From contig CAJUCB010000019.1 in NCBI GenBank assembly GCA_910584805.1, positions 1 through 29,608 on the forward strand: 29,608 nucleotides of DNA, read 5' to 3'. The position numbers were made by a program, and so were the translations under genes. The number at the start of each line of letters is the position of its first letter. The stretch's first letter is position 1. The notes under the pieces are model-generated. The model saw nothing but the letters and a program-made list of their open reading frames with translations. It was not told the origin of the DNA and did no database searches. Below are positions 8,698 to 16,927 of the stretch, piece after piece. This DNA comes from an uncultured Oscillospiraceae bacterium (lineage in GTDB: Bacteria > Bacillota > Clostridia > Oscillospirales > Oscillospiraceae).

Positions 8698-9384
8698 TTA
8701 CGCCTTCTCCCTTCCGGAGAGCAGGGGGCGCACCGCCTGCCAGATCTCCTTGTGTATCTCCTCCACGTCCCGCAGGGCCCCCGCCCCGTCCAGGCAGGGC
8801 AGGCGCTTCCAGCCATATAACCGCCCCGCCTCTAAGGCCGCGGCGCGGCAGGCGGCCAGGTAATCCCTGTGGGTCTCGTGGATATCCCCCTTGGTGTTGG
8901 TGGCTGCCTCCCGCTGGCGGAGCAGCTCCACCGCCCGGTCTGTGGGCATGTCCAGATACAGCACCAGGTCAGGCCGGGGCAGCCCCAGGCAATCATATTC
9001 AAACTCCGCCAGCCAGCGCAGGAAGCCCTCCCGCTCCCCTTCCGGGAGCTTGCTGGTCTGGTGGACGGCGTTGGAGGTGGTGTAGCGGTCCGCCAGCACC
9101 AGGCCCCCGGCGCTGTACCAGTCCTCCCAGACCTTTTTCCAGGAGGCGTAGCGGTCCACCGCGTAAAAGGCCGAGGACGCGTAGGGGTTCACATCCCCCG
9201 GCCGGCTGCCGAACTCCCCCGCCAGGTACATCTTAATCAGCGCCGAAGAGGGCTCCTGATACTGGGGGAACACCAGCCGCTGGAAGGCAAAGCCCTCCGC
9301 CTCCATGCGTTGGCACAGCCGGGCGAATTGGGTGGACTTCCCAGAGCCGTCAGTGCCCTCTAGGACAATCAGTCTACCACTCAT
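8698..9384 (-). CDS. tmk: Thymidylate kinase-like deoxynucleotide kinase
   Basis: A 228-residue P-loop kinase, dTMP to dTDP by homology. The Walker A motif E-G-T-D-G-S-G-K-S-T lies at residues 9-18. The D-R-Y-T-T-S-N-A-V-H-Q segment matches the DR(Y) and substrate-binding region, but has H-Q where classical bacterial Tmk has Y-Q, so it belongs to a variant branch. The frame is open further upstream to 9612, but that part only shadows the glycosyltransferase gene; the ATG at 9384 overlaps that gene's stop by four bases (ATGA) and starts at the conserved R-L-I-V-L-E-G-T-D-G. Because some Clostridia carry two Tmk-like genes, this could be the non-canonical paralogue rather than the main enzyme. 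Confidence 0.88.
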   Translation of the reverse strand: MSGRLIVLEGTDGSGKSTQFARLCQRMEAEGFAFQRLVFPQYQEPSSALIKMYLAGEFGSRPGDVNPYASSAFYAVDRYASWKKVWEDWYSAGGLVLADRYTTSNAVHQTSKLPEGEREGFLRWLAEFEYDCLGLPRPDLVLYLDMPTDRAVELLRQREAATNTKGDIHETHRDYLAACRAAALEAGRLYGWKRLPCLDGAGALRDVEEIHKEIWQAVRPLLSGREKA

Positions 9385-10115
9385 TTCTGTCCCCTCCCCT
9401 TCTGGGCCATAGCCCGGACCAGGAACAGGGGCAGCTTTGCCATCCGCCCCACCCGGCTGGGCTGGTGGAGCAGGCGGTAACACCACTCCAACCCCAGTTT
9501 TTGCCATGCCTCTGGGGCCCGTTTCACCGCACCGGCGTAGACATCCAACGCCCCCCCCAGGCCCACCATAAGCTGGGCCCCGGTGGCTGCGCCATAGCGG
9601 GCAATCCACCACTCCTGCTTGGGGGCCCCCAGGCAGACAAACACCACCTTGGCCCCGGCAGCCTGGATCTGTGCCGCCACGGCCTCGTTGTCCTGGAAAT
9701 ACCCGTCGTGGGTGCCGCAGATGGATAGGCCCGGGTAGGCCTTTTTCAAGTTCTCCGCCGCCTGCTGGGCCACCCCGGGCTTGCCGCCCAGAAGGTACAA
9801 GGCCTCGCCGCTCCCCGCCAGCTCCCCCAAAAGGCCGGAGGCGAAATCAATCCCCGGCACCCGCCCCTGTAGGGGGGTGCCCAGGAGCTTGGCAGCGTAG
9901 ACCACGCCGATGCCATCGGGGAGCACCAGATCGGCGGCGTTGAGGAGCTTTTGATAGTCCTGAGACTGGCGGGCCAAATTGACAATCTCCGGGTTGGGGG
10001 TCACAACGTAGGACAGCCCTGGCGTCCGGGCCAGGGTGGCCCCGGCGGCCACCGCCTCCCCCAGGGTTAGATCATCAAAGGTCACGCCCATAATATCCGT
10101 TCGCACGTTTTGCAT
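9381..10115 (-). CDS. WecG/TagA/CpsF family glycosyltransferase
   Basis: A protein of about 244 residues of the GT26 family, which adds N-acetylmannosamine-type sugars to undecaprenyl-linked GlcNAc in teichoic-acid or secondary wall polymer synthesis. Hallmarks are T-P-N-P-E-I-V near residue 40, L-P-D-G-I-G-V-V near residue 70, V-C-L-G-A-P-K-Q-E and G-V/L-G-G-A-L-D-V-Y-A-G. The start is uncertain: an ATG at 10115 has GGAG too close, a TTG lies at 10121, and a GTG at 10106 has GGAG at good spacing and gives the family-typical start R-T-D-I-M-G-V. It heads the minus-strand run (tmk, cyclo-ligase, mltG, U32), with a promoter at 10177-10205. Confidence 0.92.
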   Translation of the reverse strand: MQNVRTDIMGVTFDDLTLGEAVAAGATLARTPGLSYVVTPNPEIVNLARQSQDYQKLLNAADLVLPDGIGVVYAAKLLGTPLQGRVPGIDFASGLLGELAGSGEALYLLGGKPGVAQQAAENLKKAYPGLSICGTHDGYFQDNEAVAAQIQAAGAKVVFVCLGAPKQEWWIARYGAATGAQLMVGLGGALDVYAGAVKRAPEAWQKLGLEWCYRLLHQPSRVGRMAKLPLFLVRAMAQKGRGQK

Positions 10116-10176
10116 CTCCAAACATCAAACTGTCGCTTTCCCTGCCAGAATGACAGGACAAAGCATAACCTGTTGT

Positions 10177-10205
10177 ATTTTATCACAGTTTTTGCCATTT
10201 GTCCA
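10177..10205 (-). promoter_or_regulatory. Promoter of the wecG-tmk-mltG run
   Basis: On the minus strand, TGGACA (10200-10205), a 17-base spacer and TAAAAT (10177-10182) form a good sigma-A-type promoter about 60 bases before the glycosyltransferase start. It lies in an AT-rich gap of about 270 bases shared with the divergent XRE regulator promoter. Confidence 0.65.
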
Positions 10206-10256
10206 CCGAACCATTCCCCCATTTTCTCCATCCTTCCCGCCACAATCCCCCGGCAC

Positions 10257-10285
10257 TTGCAAAAAGCAGAAAGAACGGGTATGAT
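10257..10285 (+). promoter_or_regulatory. Promoter of the XRE regulator
   Basis: TTGCAA (10257-10262), a 17-base spacer and TATGAT (10280-10285). The leader of about 100 bases carries an AAAGGAGG ribosome site at 10378-10385 before the ATG at 10394. Confidence 0.6.
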
Positions 10286-10393
10286 TTCCCGGGAAACCTC
10301 CGGTTGCAACCCCAGGTTGCGCAAAAGAAACCGTAGTTTGGTGGCATTTTTTCCGGAAAACCACTACATTGGAGGCGAAAGGAGGATTTTGGA

Positions 10394-11122
10394 ATGTCCT
10401 TTGGTGAAAAAATCCAAACACTCAGGAAAAAAGCCGGGCTCTCCCAGGAAGAGCTGGCCGACCAGCTGGGCGTCTCCCGCCAGGCGGTGAGCAAGTGGGA
10501 ACGGGACAGCGGCTATCCAGAGACGGAAAAAATCCTGCGCATGGCCCGGCTCTTCCAGGTGACGGTAGACTATCTGCTCAATGAAGAGAGCGACACTTGG
10601 GAACGCCCTCCCGGAGACACGGGCTACTATGTCAGCCGGGAGACGGCGGCGGGCTTTCTCGCCTACCAGCGCCGGCGGCTGCACAAGCTGGGCGGCGGGG
10701 TGGGGCTGCTCATTGGCAGCTTGTCCCTGTCCTCCTGGTGGCTCTGGGGCGGTGATCTGCTGTCCACCCTTCTGACGATCGCGGGGATTGTACTGCTGTT
10801 CTCCTCCAAGCTCTCCGGTGACCCCTATTCCCGTCTGCGGCGGGAACCCCTGACCTTCGACCCGGCGGTAAAGGCGGAGCTAAACGGCGATTACGCGGAG
10901 CGGAAAAACACCCTCCACGGCTGCACCCTGGCGGGCATTGCCCTCATCGCCTTCGGCCTCCTGTTCTGCCCCCTGCTGGCCCCGCCTACCCGCTTGGAGG
11001 TACTGTTGGACGCCCTGGATATGGCCCTGGTGGGGGCTGGGGCCTACCTGTGCATCTATATGACCGGCCTGCGCCGGGCCTACCGGCTCTTACTCCAACC
11101 CGAAGAAGAACACCCCCACTAA
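10394..11122 (+). CDS. XRE-family regulator with C-terminal membrane domain
   Basis: A 242-residue protein. Residues about 5-60 are a Cro/C1-type helix-turn-helix (I-Q-T-L-R-K-K-A-G-L-S-Q-E-E-L-A ... S-R-Q-A-V-S-K-W-E) ending in the usual V-D-Y-L-L. The remainder has about four hydrophobic segments (roughly 100-115, 120-137, 175-195, 202-225), so it is a membrane-tethered DNA-binding protein, a layout common in Firmicutes but mostly uncharacterised. It diverges from the wecG run and has its own promoter (10257-10285). The next gene, an 18-base gap away, is a small lipoprotein and probably shares the transcript. The regulated target and signal are unknown. Confidence 0.88.
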   Translation: MSFGEKIQTLRKKAGLSQEELADQLGVSRQAVSKWERDSGYPETEKILRMARLFQVTVDYLLNEESDTWERPPGDTGYYVSRETAAGFLAYQRRRLHKLGGGVGLLIGSLSLSSWWLWGGDLLSTLLTIAGIVLLFSSKLSGDPYSRLRREPLTFDPAVKAELNGDYAERKNTLHGCTLAGIALIAFGLLFCPLLAPPTRLEVLLDALDMALVGAGAYLCIYMTGLRRAYRLLLQPEEEHPH

Positions 11123-11140
11123 AAGAAAGCGAGGTTTCCC

Positions 11141-11593
11141 ATGAAAAAGTTGATAGTCTCCATCAGCCTCTGTGCCCTGCTGCTCTGCGGCTGCCAGGTG
11201 GTGCTGGCTCCCGGAGCATACGATCTGCACAGCGACGGCCTCACCAAGGCGGAAGCGCTGCACATTGTCCCTGCCGGGTCCTCCGAGGTAACCCAGGTCC
11301 TGGATGACCCGGCGGAACTGGACGCATTTTCCCGCATTCTGAACGACGCCGTGGAGACAGACGACTGGGCGATGTCCAGCCTCCCCCACGGGGCGGTCCC
11401 CCTGGGGACCATCACCTACACCCAGACAGAGACCCTCAAGCTGAGCCAGCGGCCGGAGGAGCGGCAAATGGAGGCACTGTGTGTCTTTACGGTCTACCAG
11501 GATATCCCCTATACCACCCTGGAACTGAACGGCCTGCGCCTGACCCTACAGCTCCCGGAGCCCTCAGCCGCCGCCTTGCGGGCCTACTTTTGA
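11141..11593 (+). CDS. Small predicted lipoprotein, unknown function
   Basis: A 150-residue protein with an N-terminal lipoprotein signal: K-K, a hydrophobic stretch and a lipobox L-L-C-G-C with the lipidated cysteine at 18. The mature part (about 130 residues) is mostly soluble and predicted to be anchored to the outer face of the membrane. I recognise no named family in it. It follows the XRE/membrane regulator closely and ends just before a hairpin at 11609-11637, so the two genes likely form a bicistron. It might act with that regulator, but this is inference from position only. Confidence 0.8.
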   Translation: MKKLIVSISLCALLLCGCQVVLAPGAYDLHSDGLTKAEALHIVPAGSSEVTQVLDDPAELDAFSRILNDAVETDDWAMSSLPHGAVPLGTITYTQTETLKLSQRPEERQMEALCVFTVYQDIPYTTLELNGLRLTLQLPEPSAAALRAYF

Positions 11594-11608
11594 GCCGTGT
11601 TTTTCCAT

Positions 11609-11637
11609 GCCGCCCTCCGGCCCCGCCGGAGGGCGGC
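11609..11637 (+). terminator. Strong GC hairpin after the lipoprotein gene
   Basis: A 13-bp perfect stem (11609-11621 with 11625-11637) and a 3-base loop, followed by a short AT-rich stretch but only a weak T-run. It separates the regulator/lipoprotein transcript from the murJ promoter. Confidence 0.6.
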
Positions 11638-11648
11638 CCAATTTATAC

Positions 11649-11677
11649 TTGAATCGACCTGGCTTTCATGATACAAT
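11649..11677 (+). promoter_or_regulatory. Promoter of murJ-DUF5693
   Basis: TTGAAT (11649-11654), 17 bases, TACAAT (11672-11677). Transcription should start near 11684, downstream of the ATG at 11668, which rules that ATG out as the murJ start. Confidence 0.75.
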
Positions 11678-11733
11678 ATAATATCCAAATTCATGAGTTT
11701 TTGTCCGATGCGTTCGACCAAAGAGGCATACCT

Positions 11734-13230
11734 ATGAAAAAATCCGCCCTGCGTGCCATCTCCTGGGTGGCACTCCTCACGCTGGTGGCCAAGGGCCTGG
11801 GGATGGTGCGGGACATCCTGCAAGCCCGTGCCTTCGGGACCACCGCCGAGGTGGACCTGTTTACCGCCGCCAACAATTCCACGATCTATTTGTTCACAAC
11901 TGCCGCCTACGCCCTGTGTCTCGCGGCAGTGCCTATTTTTGCCCAAAAACTGTCCAAGGACCGGGCCCTGGCCTTTCGCACCGCGGACAATCTCCTCTCC
12001 GTGACCCTTCTGGTGAGCCTGGCCGTCACGGCGGTGGTGCTGTTTTTGGGGGCCACCGGACTGCTGGAACAGGCCACCGGGCATTCCGGGCACTCCTTCC
12101 GCTGGTATGTCACGGTAATGGCCCTCACCCTGCCCCTGATTGTGGTCACTTACCTGTTGATGGCCCTGTTCCAGGCCATGGGGCACTACTCCCTCCAAGG
12201 GAGCCTAAGCCTGCTCTACAACGTGGCCCTGTGCGGCCTTTTGCTCTTTGTGGGGGCCCAGATGTCCGTGGCCGCCTTCGCGGTGGTGAGCAGCGCGGCC
12301 TGGGTGCTGCAACTGGCCATGACCCTGCCCTACCTGGTGCGGGAGCGCTACCGCTTCCACTTCCGCCTGGACCTGAAAGCGGACTACCTGCCCCTGTACC
12401 TGCGCACCGCTGTGGTCACAGCCTTTACCACGGCGGTCTTCCTCTTCTGCTACCTGCTGGACACCAACATGGCCGCCCCCCTGGGGGAGGGGGTCACCTC
12501 CGCCTTTTACTATGCGGACAAGCTCTTCACCCCTGTGATCACCACCCTGATTTACAGCATCGGCGCGGTGATGTTCCCCAAGTGGAGTGAGCGCCACGCC
12601 ACCATGGAGGACGGGGCATACCGGGCCTATGTGGGGGAAGTGGTGGAGGGGACCATCCTGCTGCTGCTGCCCCTGAGCGCGGTGTTCTCCGTGTTCGGCA
12701 TCCCCATCATCCGGGTGCTGTTTGAGGGGGGGAGTTTTACCGCGGACTCCACCGCCCTCACCGGCATGGTCTTTGCCCGCTACGCCCTGGGCATGGTGGG
12801 CTTCGCCCTGCTGGACCTGCTGGCCAAGGCCTATTACGCCATGCACGACACCCGCGCCCCCCTCTTCGTCAACCTGGGGGTTCTGGGGGGCAACTTCCTC
12901 TTGAATCTCCTGCTGATGTCCCTGTGCCCCACACCGGGGGCCCTGGCGGTGGCCACATCCCTGATGCTCACCCTGGGCGGGGTGGTGCTGTTGCTGCTGT
13001 TCCTCCGGGGCAAGGTTCGGGGCGTCCTCCACCCCCTGCGGCTGCTGGCGGGGGCGGCCCTGTCCGTCCTCCTCTACCTGGGGCTTGCCGTGGCCTCCAA
13101 CGCCTTGCTGGGGGCGGCGGACGGGAAGCTGATGCTGGTGGTGAAGTGCGGTGCCCTGGGCTGTGCGGCCCTGGGGGTCTACTTGCTGCTGATGGGCCGG
13201 GCTTGCCTGGCCTCCTTCTCCCGCTCTTAG
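11734..13230 (+). CDS. murJ: MurJ/MviN-type lipid II flippase
   Basis: A 498-residue integral membrane protein of the MOP superfamily with about 14 hydrophobic segments. The start A-I-S-W-V-A-L-L-T-L-V-A-K-G-L-G-M-V-R-D with A-F-G-T-T-A-E-V-D-L-F is the classical MurJ first helix and following loop. MurJ moves the peptidoglycan precursor lipid II across the membrane; related MOP flippases move wall-polymer precursors, so a second role cannot be excluded. The start is taken at 11734 because a promoter (11649-11677) overlaps the earlier in-frame ATG at 11668 and an AGAGG site precedes 11734. The DUF5693 gene follows within ten bases and is surely co-transcribed. Confidence 0.88.
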   Translation: MKKSALRAISWVALLTLVAKGLGMVRDILQARAFGTTAEVDLFTAANNSTIYLFTTAAYALCLAAVPIFAQKLSKDRALAFRTADNLLSVTLLVSLAVTAVVLFLGATGLLEQATGHSGHSFRWYVTVMALTLPLIVVTYLLMALFQAMGHYSLQGSLSLLYNVALCGLLLFVGAQMSVAAFAVVSSAAWVLQLAMTLPYLVRERYRFHFRLDLKADYLPLYLRTAVVTAFTTAVFLFCYLLDTNMAAPLGEGVTSAFYYADKLFTPVITTLIYSIGAVMFPKWSERHATMEDGAYRAYVGEVVEGTILLLLPLSAVFSVFGIPIIRVLFEGGSFTADSTALTGMVFARYALGMVGFALLDLLAKAYYAMHDTRAPLFVNLGVLGGNFLLNLLLMSLCPTPGALAVATSLMLTLGGVVLLLLFLRGKVRGVLHPLRLLAGAALSVLLYLGLAVASNALLGAADGKLMLVVKCGALGCAALGVYLLLMGRACLASFSRS

Positions 13231-13239
13231 GAGGTGCCC

Positions 13240-14880
13240 ATGGAAACACTGAAACGAAATCCCCTCTTATGTATTATGGCCCTTGTGGGGCTTGTCTGCT
13301 CCCTGGTCCTGCTCTTTGGACGGGTCCAGGCAGAGCAGCAATCCAACCAAGTGGCCTGTGCCATAAGCATTCTGGACGTGGGGTTCCTGTCTGCGGCAGA
13401 TGGGCGAAGCGTGGAGGATTGGTTGTCTGATTTATCCCAGGCCGGGGTCCACTACCTGATCTTCCCCGACGGTACAGAAGCCCCCACCGGCTTAGCCCAA
13501 GCCTATGGCATGGCCGTTGCCCGGGCTGGGGAGACCGCCCAGCCTGGGGACGCCTTCCTCCTCCCCACGCCTCCCCTGCGGGGGACAAAGGGATATGAGG
13601 CCCCCGGCCTGCCCCAGGGGGACAGCACGGTTCCCCTGGCCCTGGTGGAGAACTACAACCGCACTGGGGTGGTCACAGACCCGGCCTTTGACCCAGAGAG
13701 CTGGGCGGGGCCCATGGTCAAGGCCCTCTATCTCTACGACGCCTACAGCTACCACTATGAAAAAACCGGCGACGCCCCCTCGGAAAATGAAAACATCCTC
13801 TTCCGGGCTGTCACAGACCGCTCCATGCGTCTCATCATCCTCACCCCTCTGGAACACGAGGGCGGCGGGATGGTCACAGACCCGGCGGCATACCAGGACT
13901 TATTGGACGGCCTGGGGACACGGCTGGAACGCCGGGGGCTGACCCTGGGGGAGACCTTCTCCTCTATGGACGCCCCCCAGCGCTCCCCCCTGCTGTTGGC
14001 TGGGGCGGCGCTGCTCCCGGCGGCCCTGGCGGTACTGTTCCTGGGGCTGGTCCTGCCCCTCCCTGGCTGGGGGAAAAACGCGCTTCTCCTCTTGGGCCTT
14101 CTGGTTGCGGTGGGCGGGGCATTCCTCCGTCCGGCGCTGTTGCAGACCTTGCTCTCCTTTGGGACAGCGGTGCTGGCCCCCTGCTTCACAGGACTGCTCT
14201 TTGCCGCCCTATGTGCCGGACGGGGGAAACGGCTGCAAGCCCTCCCCCTCCCCCTGGGCTATCTGGCCCTGCTGGGCCTGCTGCTGGCCATCAGCCTGGC
14301 GGGGGGGCTGACCATTGGGGCCCTATTGGCCACCCGGGCCTATCTGTTGGAATTCCAGGTGTTTACTGGGGTAAAGCTGGCACAGCTGCTCCCCCTGGCC
14401 GTCACGGCGGTGCTGTTGTTCCTGGCCCTTCGCCGCCGCCCCAAGGAGGAACGGCAAAGGCCCTCGCCGCTGCTGGTGGCTGTGGTGGTTCTGTGCGTGG
14501 CGGCAGCCCTGTTCCTGCTGGTGCTGCGCTCTGGGGACAGCCCCCTCCCGGTGAGCCGCTTAGAACTGGCTGTCCGAACCTGGTTGGAGCAGACCCTTTA
14601 CGTCCGCCCCCGCACCAAGGAAATGCTCATGGCTTTCCCGGTGCTGGCCCTGTTCTTGCTGGCAGCCAGACGGCGTATGGCGGTGCTGGAACTGCCCCTG
14701 GGGGTGTTGGCGGCGGTGGGCTCCGTATCGGTGGTGAACACCTTCTGCCACATCTTCACCCCCGTCCACCTCTCCCTTATCCGTACCCTCCTCAGCGCGG
14801 GGATCGGAGCGGTACTGGGTCTGGTGGTGTTGGGGATTGCTTCCCTGCTGCTGCGCCCCCCCATGTCTACCAAATTATAA
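13240..14880 (+). CDS. DUF5693 family membrane protein
   Basis: A 546-residue protein. It has an N-terminal membrane segment (about 8-25), an exported domain to about residue 240 containing I-L-D-V-G-F-L and H-Y-L-I-F-P-D-G-T-E stretches, and then about eight to ten membrane segments. The layout matches DUF5693, a family of unknown function that in other Clostridia is often found beside csaB and wecG/tagA genes of secondary wall polymer synthesis; that context is from memory. The ATG at 13240 follows a TAGGAGGT site overlapping the murJ stop; a GTG two codons earlier lies inside that site and is unlikely. A bidirectional terminator follows the stop. Confidence 0.8.
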   Translation: METLKRNPLLCIMALVGLVCSLVLLFGRVQAEQQSNQVACAISILDVGFLSAADGRSVEDWLSDLSQAGVHYLIFPDGTEAPTGLAQAYGMAVARAGETAQPGDAFLLPTPPLRGTKGYEAPGLPQGDSTVPLALVENYNRTGVVTDPAFDPESWAGPMVKALYLYDAYSYHYEKTGDAPSENENILFRAVTDRSMRLIILTPLEHEGGGMVTDPAAYQDLLDGLGTRLERRGLTLGETFSSMDAPQRSPLLLAGAALLPAALAVLFLGLVLPLPGWGKNALLLLGLLVAVGGAFLRPALLQTLLSFGTAVLAPCFTGLLFAALCAGRGKRLQALPLPLGYLALLGLLLAISLAGGLTIGALLATRAYLLEFQVFTGVKLAQLLPLAVTAVLLFLALRRRPKEERQRPSPLLVAVVVLCVAAALFLLVLRSGDSPLPVSRLELAVRTWLEQTLYVRPRTKEMLMAFPVLALFLLAARRRMAVLELPLGVLAAVGSVSVVNTFCHIFTPVHLSLIRTLLSAGIGAVLGLVVLGIASLLLRPPMSTKL

Positions 14881-14884
14881 CCAT

Positions 14885-14924
14885 AAAACCACCGGGACAG
14901 CCCTTTGGCCGTCCCGGTGGTTTT
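14885..14924. terminator. Bidirectional terminator between DUF5693 and the S41 gene
   Basis: A 14-bp stem (14885-14898 with 14911-14924) with A-run on one side and T-run on the other. It can stop both the plus-strand murJ-DUF5693 transcript and the convergent minus-strand S41 transcript. Confidence 0.85.
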
Positions 14925-14942
14925 GTCGTCTTATTTAGTAAT

Positions 14943-16850
14943 TTAGTAATTGATCACCGACACTGCATAGTAGATGTTATACAGCACCTGGGCGGTCTCC
15001 CCTCTGGTGGAGGGGGCCTGGGGGGCGATGTATTCCAAGTCATTGTAGAGCAAATTCAGGGGCCTGCCGAATACGTTCTTCTGGCTCTTGGCCAGCAGCC
15101 ACGCCCAGGGCTGGGACCAACTGCTATATTCCCCCGGCACGCCAGTCTGGGCGGGGACTGCCTGGGACGCACTGCGCAGGGTCATGTTCAGCTCTGCGCT
15201 CATACGGCCCAGCACTGTAATCATCTGCTCATGGGTCACCAGCCCTTGGGGGTCAAAGCGGCCCTCTCCCACGCCGTTCATATAGCCTGCCCCCACAGCA
15301 CCCTGGATGTAGACGTTATACCAGGCATCCTCCGCCACATCGGTGAAGTGGTATGCCTGGGCAGGCAGGCGCAGGCCCATGGCCTGGCACAGCAGGGCGC
15401 AGAACTCCGCCCGGGTGATGGTGCCGTCGGGGCGGAAGCTGCCGTCGGCGTAGCCGTTGAGCATGGCATAGGTGTGCAGGGTGTTGGCCGCCCGCTCACA
15501 GTCCCGCCCCGCCACGTCGGTGAACACCCGGGGGGCGTAGCCTGCCACGCCGGTGTTGGCCGCCACCTGGGCGGCGGTGGTCCGGGTCCAGTCTGCCCCA
15601 TTGCCCAGGTATAGCTCCGCGCTGGGGGGCAGGGCGGAGAGCAGTTCCGCAAAGTAGGGGGCGTTGTCCGCCGTCATGGCCTTGGCGATCTCCACATACC
15701 AGCGCCAGCCCCCCAGGTGCAGCCGCAGCCAGCCGTTGGTGTCCCCGGCGGGGGACTGAGAGGAAAAGAGCTGGGCAATCTCATCGGCATCCTCTGCCGC
15801 CACCAGCAGATCAGGGACAACGCCGATGTTCTGGGCGGTGTTGCCCTCGGAGCCGTAGTACTGATAGGCGGTAAGTTTTAGGGCGTCCCCCTGGTCAAAG
15901 GTCTCTGGCAACTGAGCCTCGCTGAGAATCAGCTGGGCCACGCCCTTGCCAAAGGTGTGGGCCCCGATCACCAGCCCACCGGCCTGGTCCTTCACCGCCA
16001 GGGCGAATATCTCCGCCGCGGAGGCGGTCATAGGGCTGGTGAGGACGATGGCGGGATAGATGGTGGTGCTCTCCTGGCTGGACGCGTAGTAGTAATACTT
16101 CCCCTCTCCGTCCCGGAGATAGAACATGGTCCCCTCCCCCAGGAAGGTGCCCAGGGTTTGGGTGACGGCGTAGACATCCCCACCGCCGTTTTGGCGCAGG
16201 TCCACAATCCACAAATTCACGTCGTCATAGGCCTGGGTGCCCTCAGTGAAATGGCCCAAGGTCTCGCTGCCGAAGGTGGTGCAGTTGATGTAACCGGTGG
16301 AGCTATCTTCCAGCTTCTCCGTCACCGTGGCGGGTATCTTCACCGGGGCCCGGGAGATGGTATAAGACCGCTCCCGTCCGTCGGCGTGGCGGACCAGGAT
16401 ATCCACCTTGCTGCCCTCCTCCCCCTGGAGCCAGGTGGTGATGGTCGCCGCTGTCTCCCCGGCGGTGTTGTGGCCTGCCACCTGTAGGATGAGGTCCCCG
16501 GCCACCAGACCCGCCTTTTGGGCAGGAGAGCCGTCATAGGTCCCCATGATGAGGAGCCCCTCCTCTGTGGCGGTGGCGGAGATGCCGATGCCCACCACCT
16601 GCTGGTCTGACATGCTGTCCAGCATGGCCTGGTATTCCTCTGCGTCCATGTACACGGTGTAGGGATCGTTTAGTGCCTCAATGACCTCCTCCACCGTCTG
16701 GGCATCCAGGGCGGCCTGGGGGATGTCATTCAAATAGTGCTCCTGCAAGAGCTCCTTGAGCTGGTCCGCTGTCAGCGCCTGGACTGCCGGGGCCAGGCAC
16801 AGGCTCAGGCACAAGATCAGCGCCAGGGCCCGGGATAGAAAACGTCTCAT
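14943..16850 (-). CDS. Exported S41 (C-terminal processing) peptidase with SLH domains
   Basis: A 635-residue exported protease. A signal peptide (R-R-F-L-S-R, Leu/Ala core, A-V-Q-A) is followed by a PDZ domain (V-V-G-I-G-I-S-A ... G-L-V-A-G-D-L-I-L) and an S41 domain with the Ser/Lys dyad in T-A-S-A-A-E-I and T-F-G-K-G. The C-terminal third has at least two SLH domains (V-F-T-D-V-A-G-R ... G-Y-A-D-G-S-F-R-P-D-G-T-I-T-R-A-E-F), so it is probably held on the wall rather than in the membrane. The ATG at 16850 has an AAGGAGGGG site and begins the signal peptide; the longer frame to 16940 reads through a terminator hairpin. Substrate unknown; CtpA-like enzymes trim exported proteins. Confidence 0.92.
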   Translation of the reverse strand: MRRFLSRALALILCLSLCLAPAVQALTADQLKELLQEHYLNDIPQAALDAQTVEEVIEALNDPYTVYMDAEEYQAMLDSMSDQQVVGIGISATATEEGLLIMGTYDGSPAQKAGLVAGDLILQVAGHNTAGETAATITTWLQGEEGSKVDILVRHADGRERSYTISRAPVKIPATVTEKLEDSSTGYINCTTFGSETLGHFTEGTQAYDDVNLWIVDLRQNGGGDVYAVTQTLGTFLGEGTMFYLRDGEGKYYYYASSQESTTIYPAIVLTSPMTASAAEIFALAVKDQAGGLVIGAHTFGKGVAQLILSEAQLPETFDQGDALKLTAYQYYGSEGNTAQNIGVVPDLLVAAEDADEIAQLFSSQSPAGDTNGWLRLHLGGWRWYVEIAKAMTADNAPYFAELLSALPPSAELYLGNGADWTRTTAAQVAANTGVAGYAPRVFTDVAGRDCERAANTLHTYAMLNGYADGSFRPDGTITRAEFCALLCQAMGLRLPAQAYHFTDVAEDAWYNVYIQGAVGAGYMNGVGEGRFDPQGLVTHEQMITVLGRMSAELNMTLRSASQAVPAQTGVPGEYSSWSQPWAWLLAKSQKNVFGRPLNLLYNDLEYIAPQAPSTRGETAQVLYNIYYAVSVINY

Positions 16851-16871
16851 GGTACCCCTCCTTCTCCTTCC

Positions 16872-16906
16872 AAAAGGGGCGCGGGGACACGACCTGTCCC
16901 CGCGCC
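16872..16906 (-). terminator. Intrinsic terminator after the beta-CASP gene
   Basis: A 12-bp GC-rich stem (16878-16889 with 16895-16906), 5-base loop, then CCTTTT on the minus strand. It lies in the 77-base gap before the S41 gene, which is downstream on the same strand and has no obvious promoter, so partial read-through is likely. Confidence 0.75.
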
Positions 16907-16927
16907 TGTCCTGTGATGGTTCCGTTT

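Noticed and set aside
11668..11733. Upstream 22-codon extension of MurJ
   Set aside because: Its ATG lies inside the -35/-10 spacer of a strong promoter and the extension does not resemble the MurJ start.
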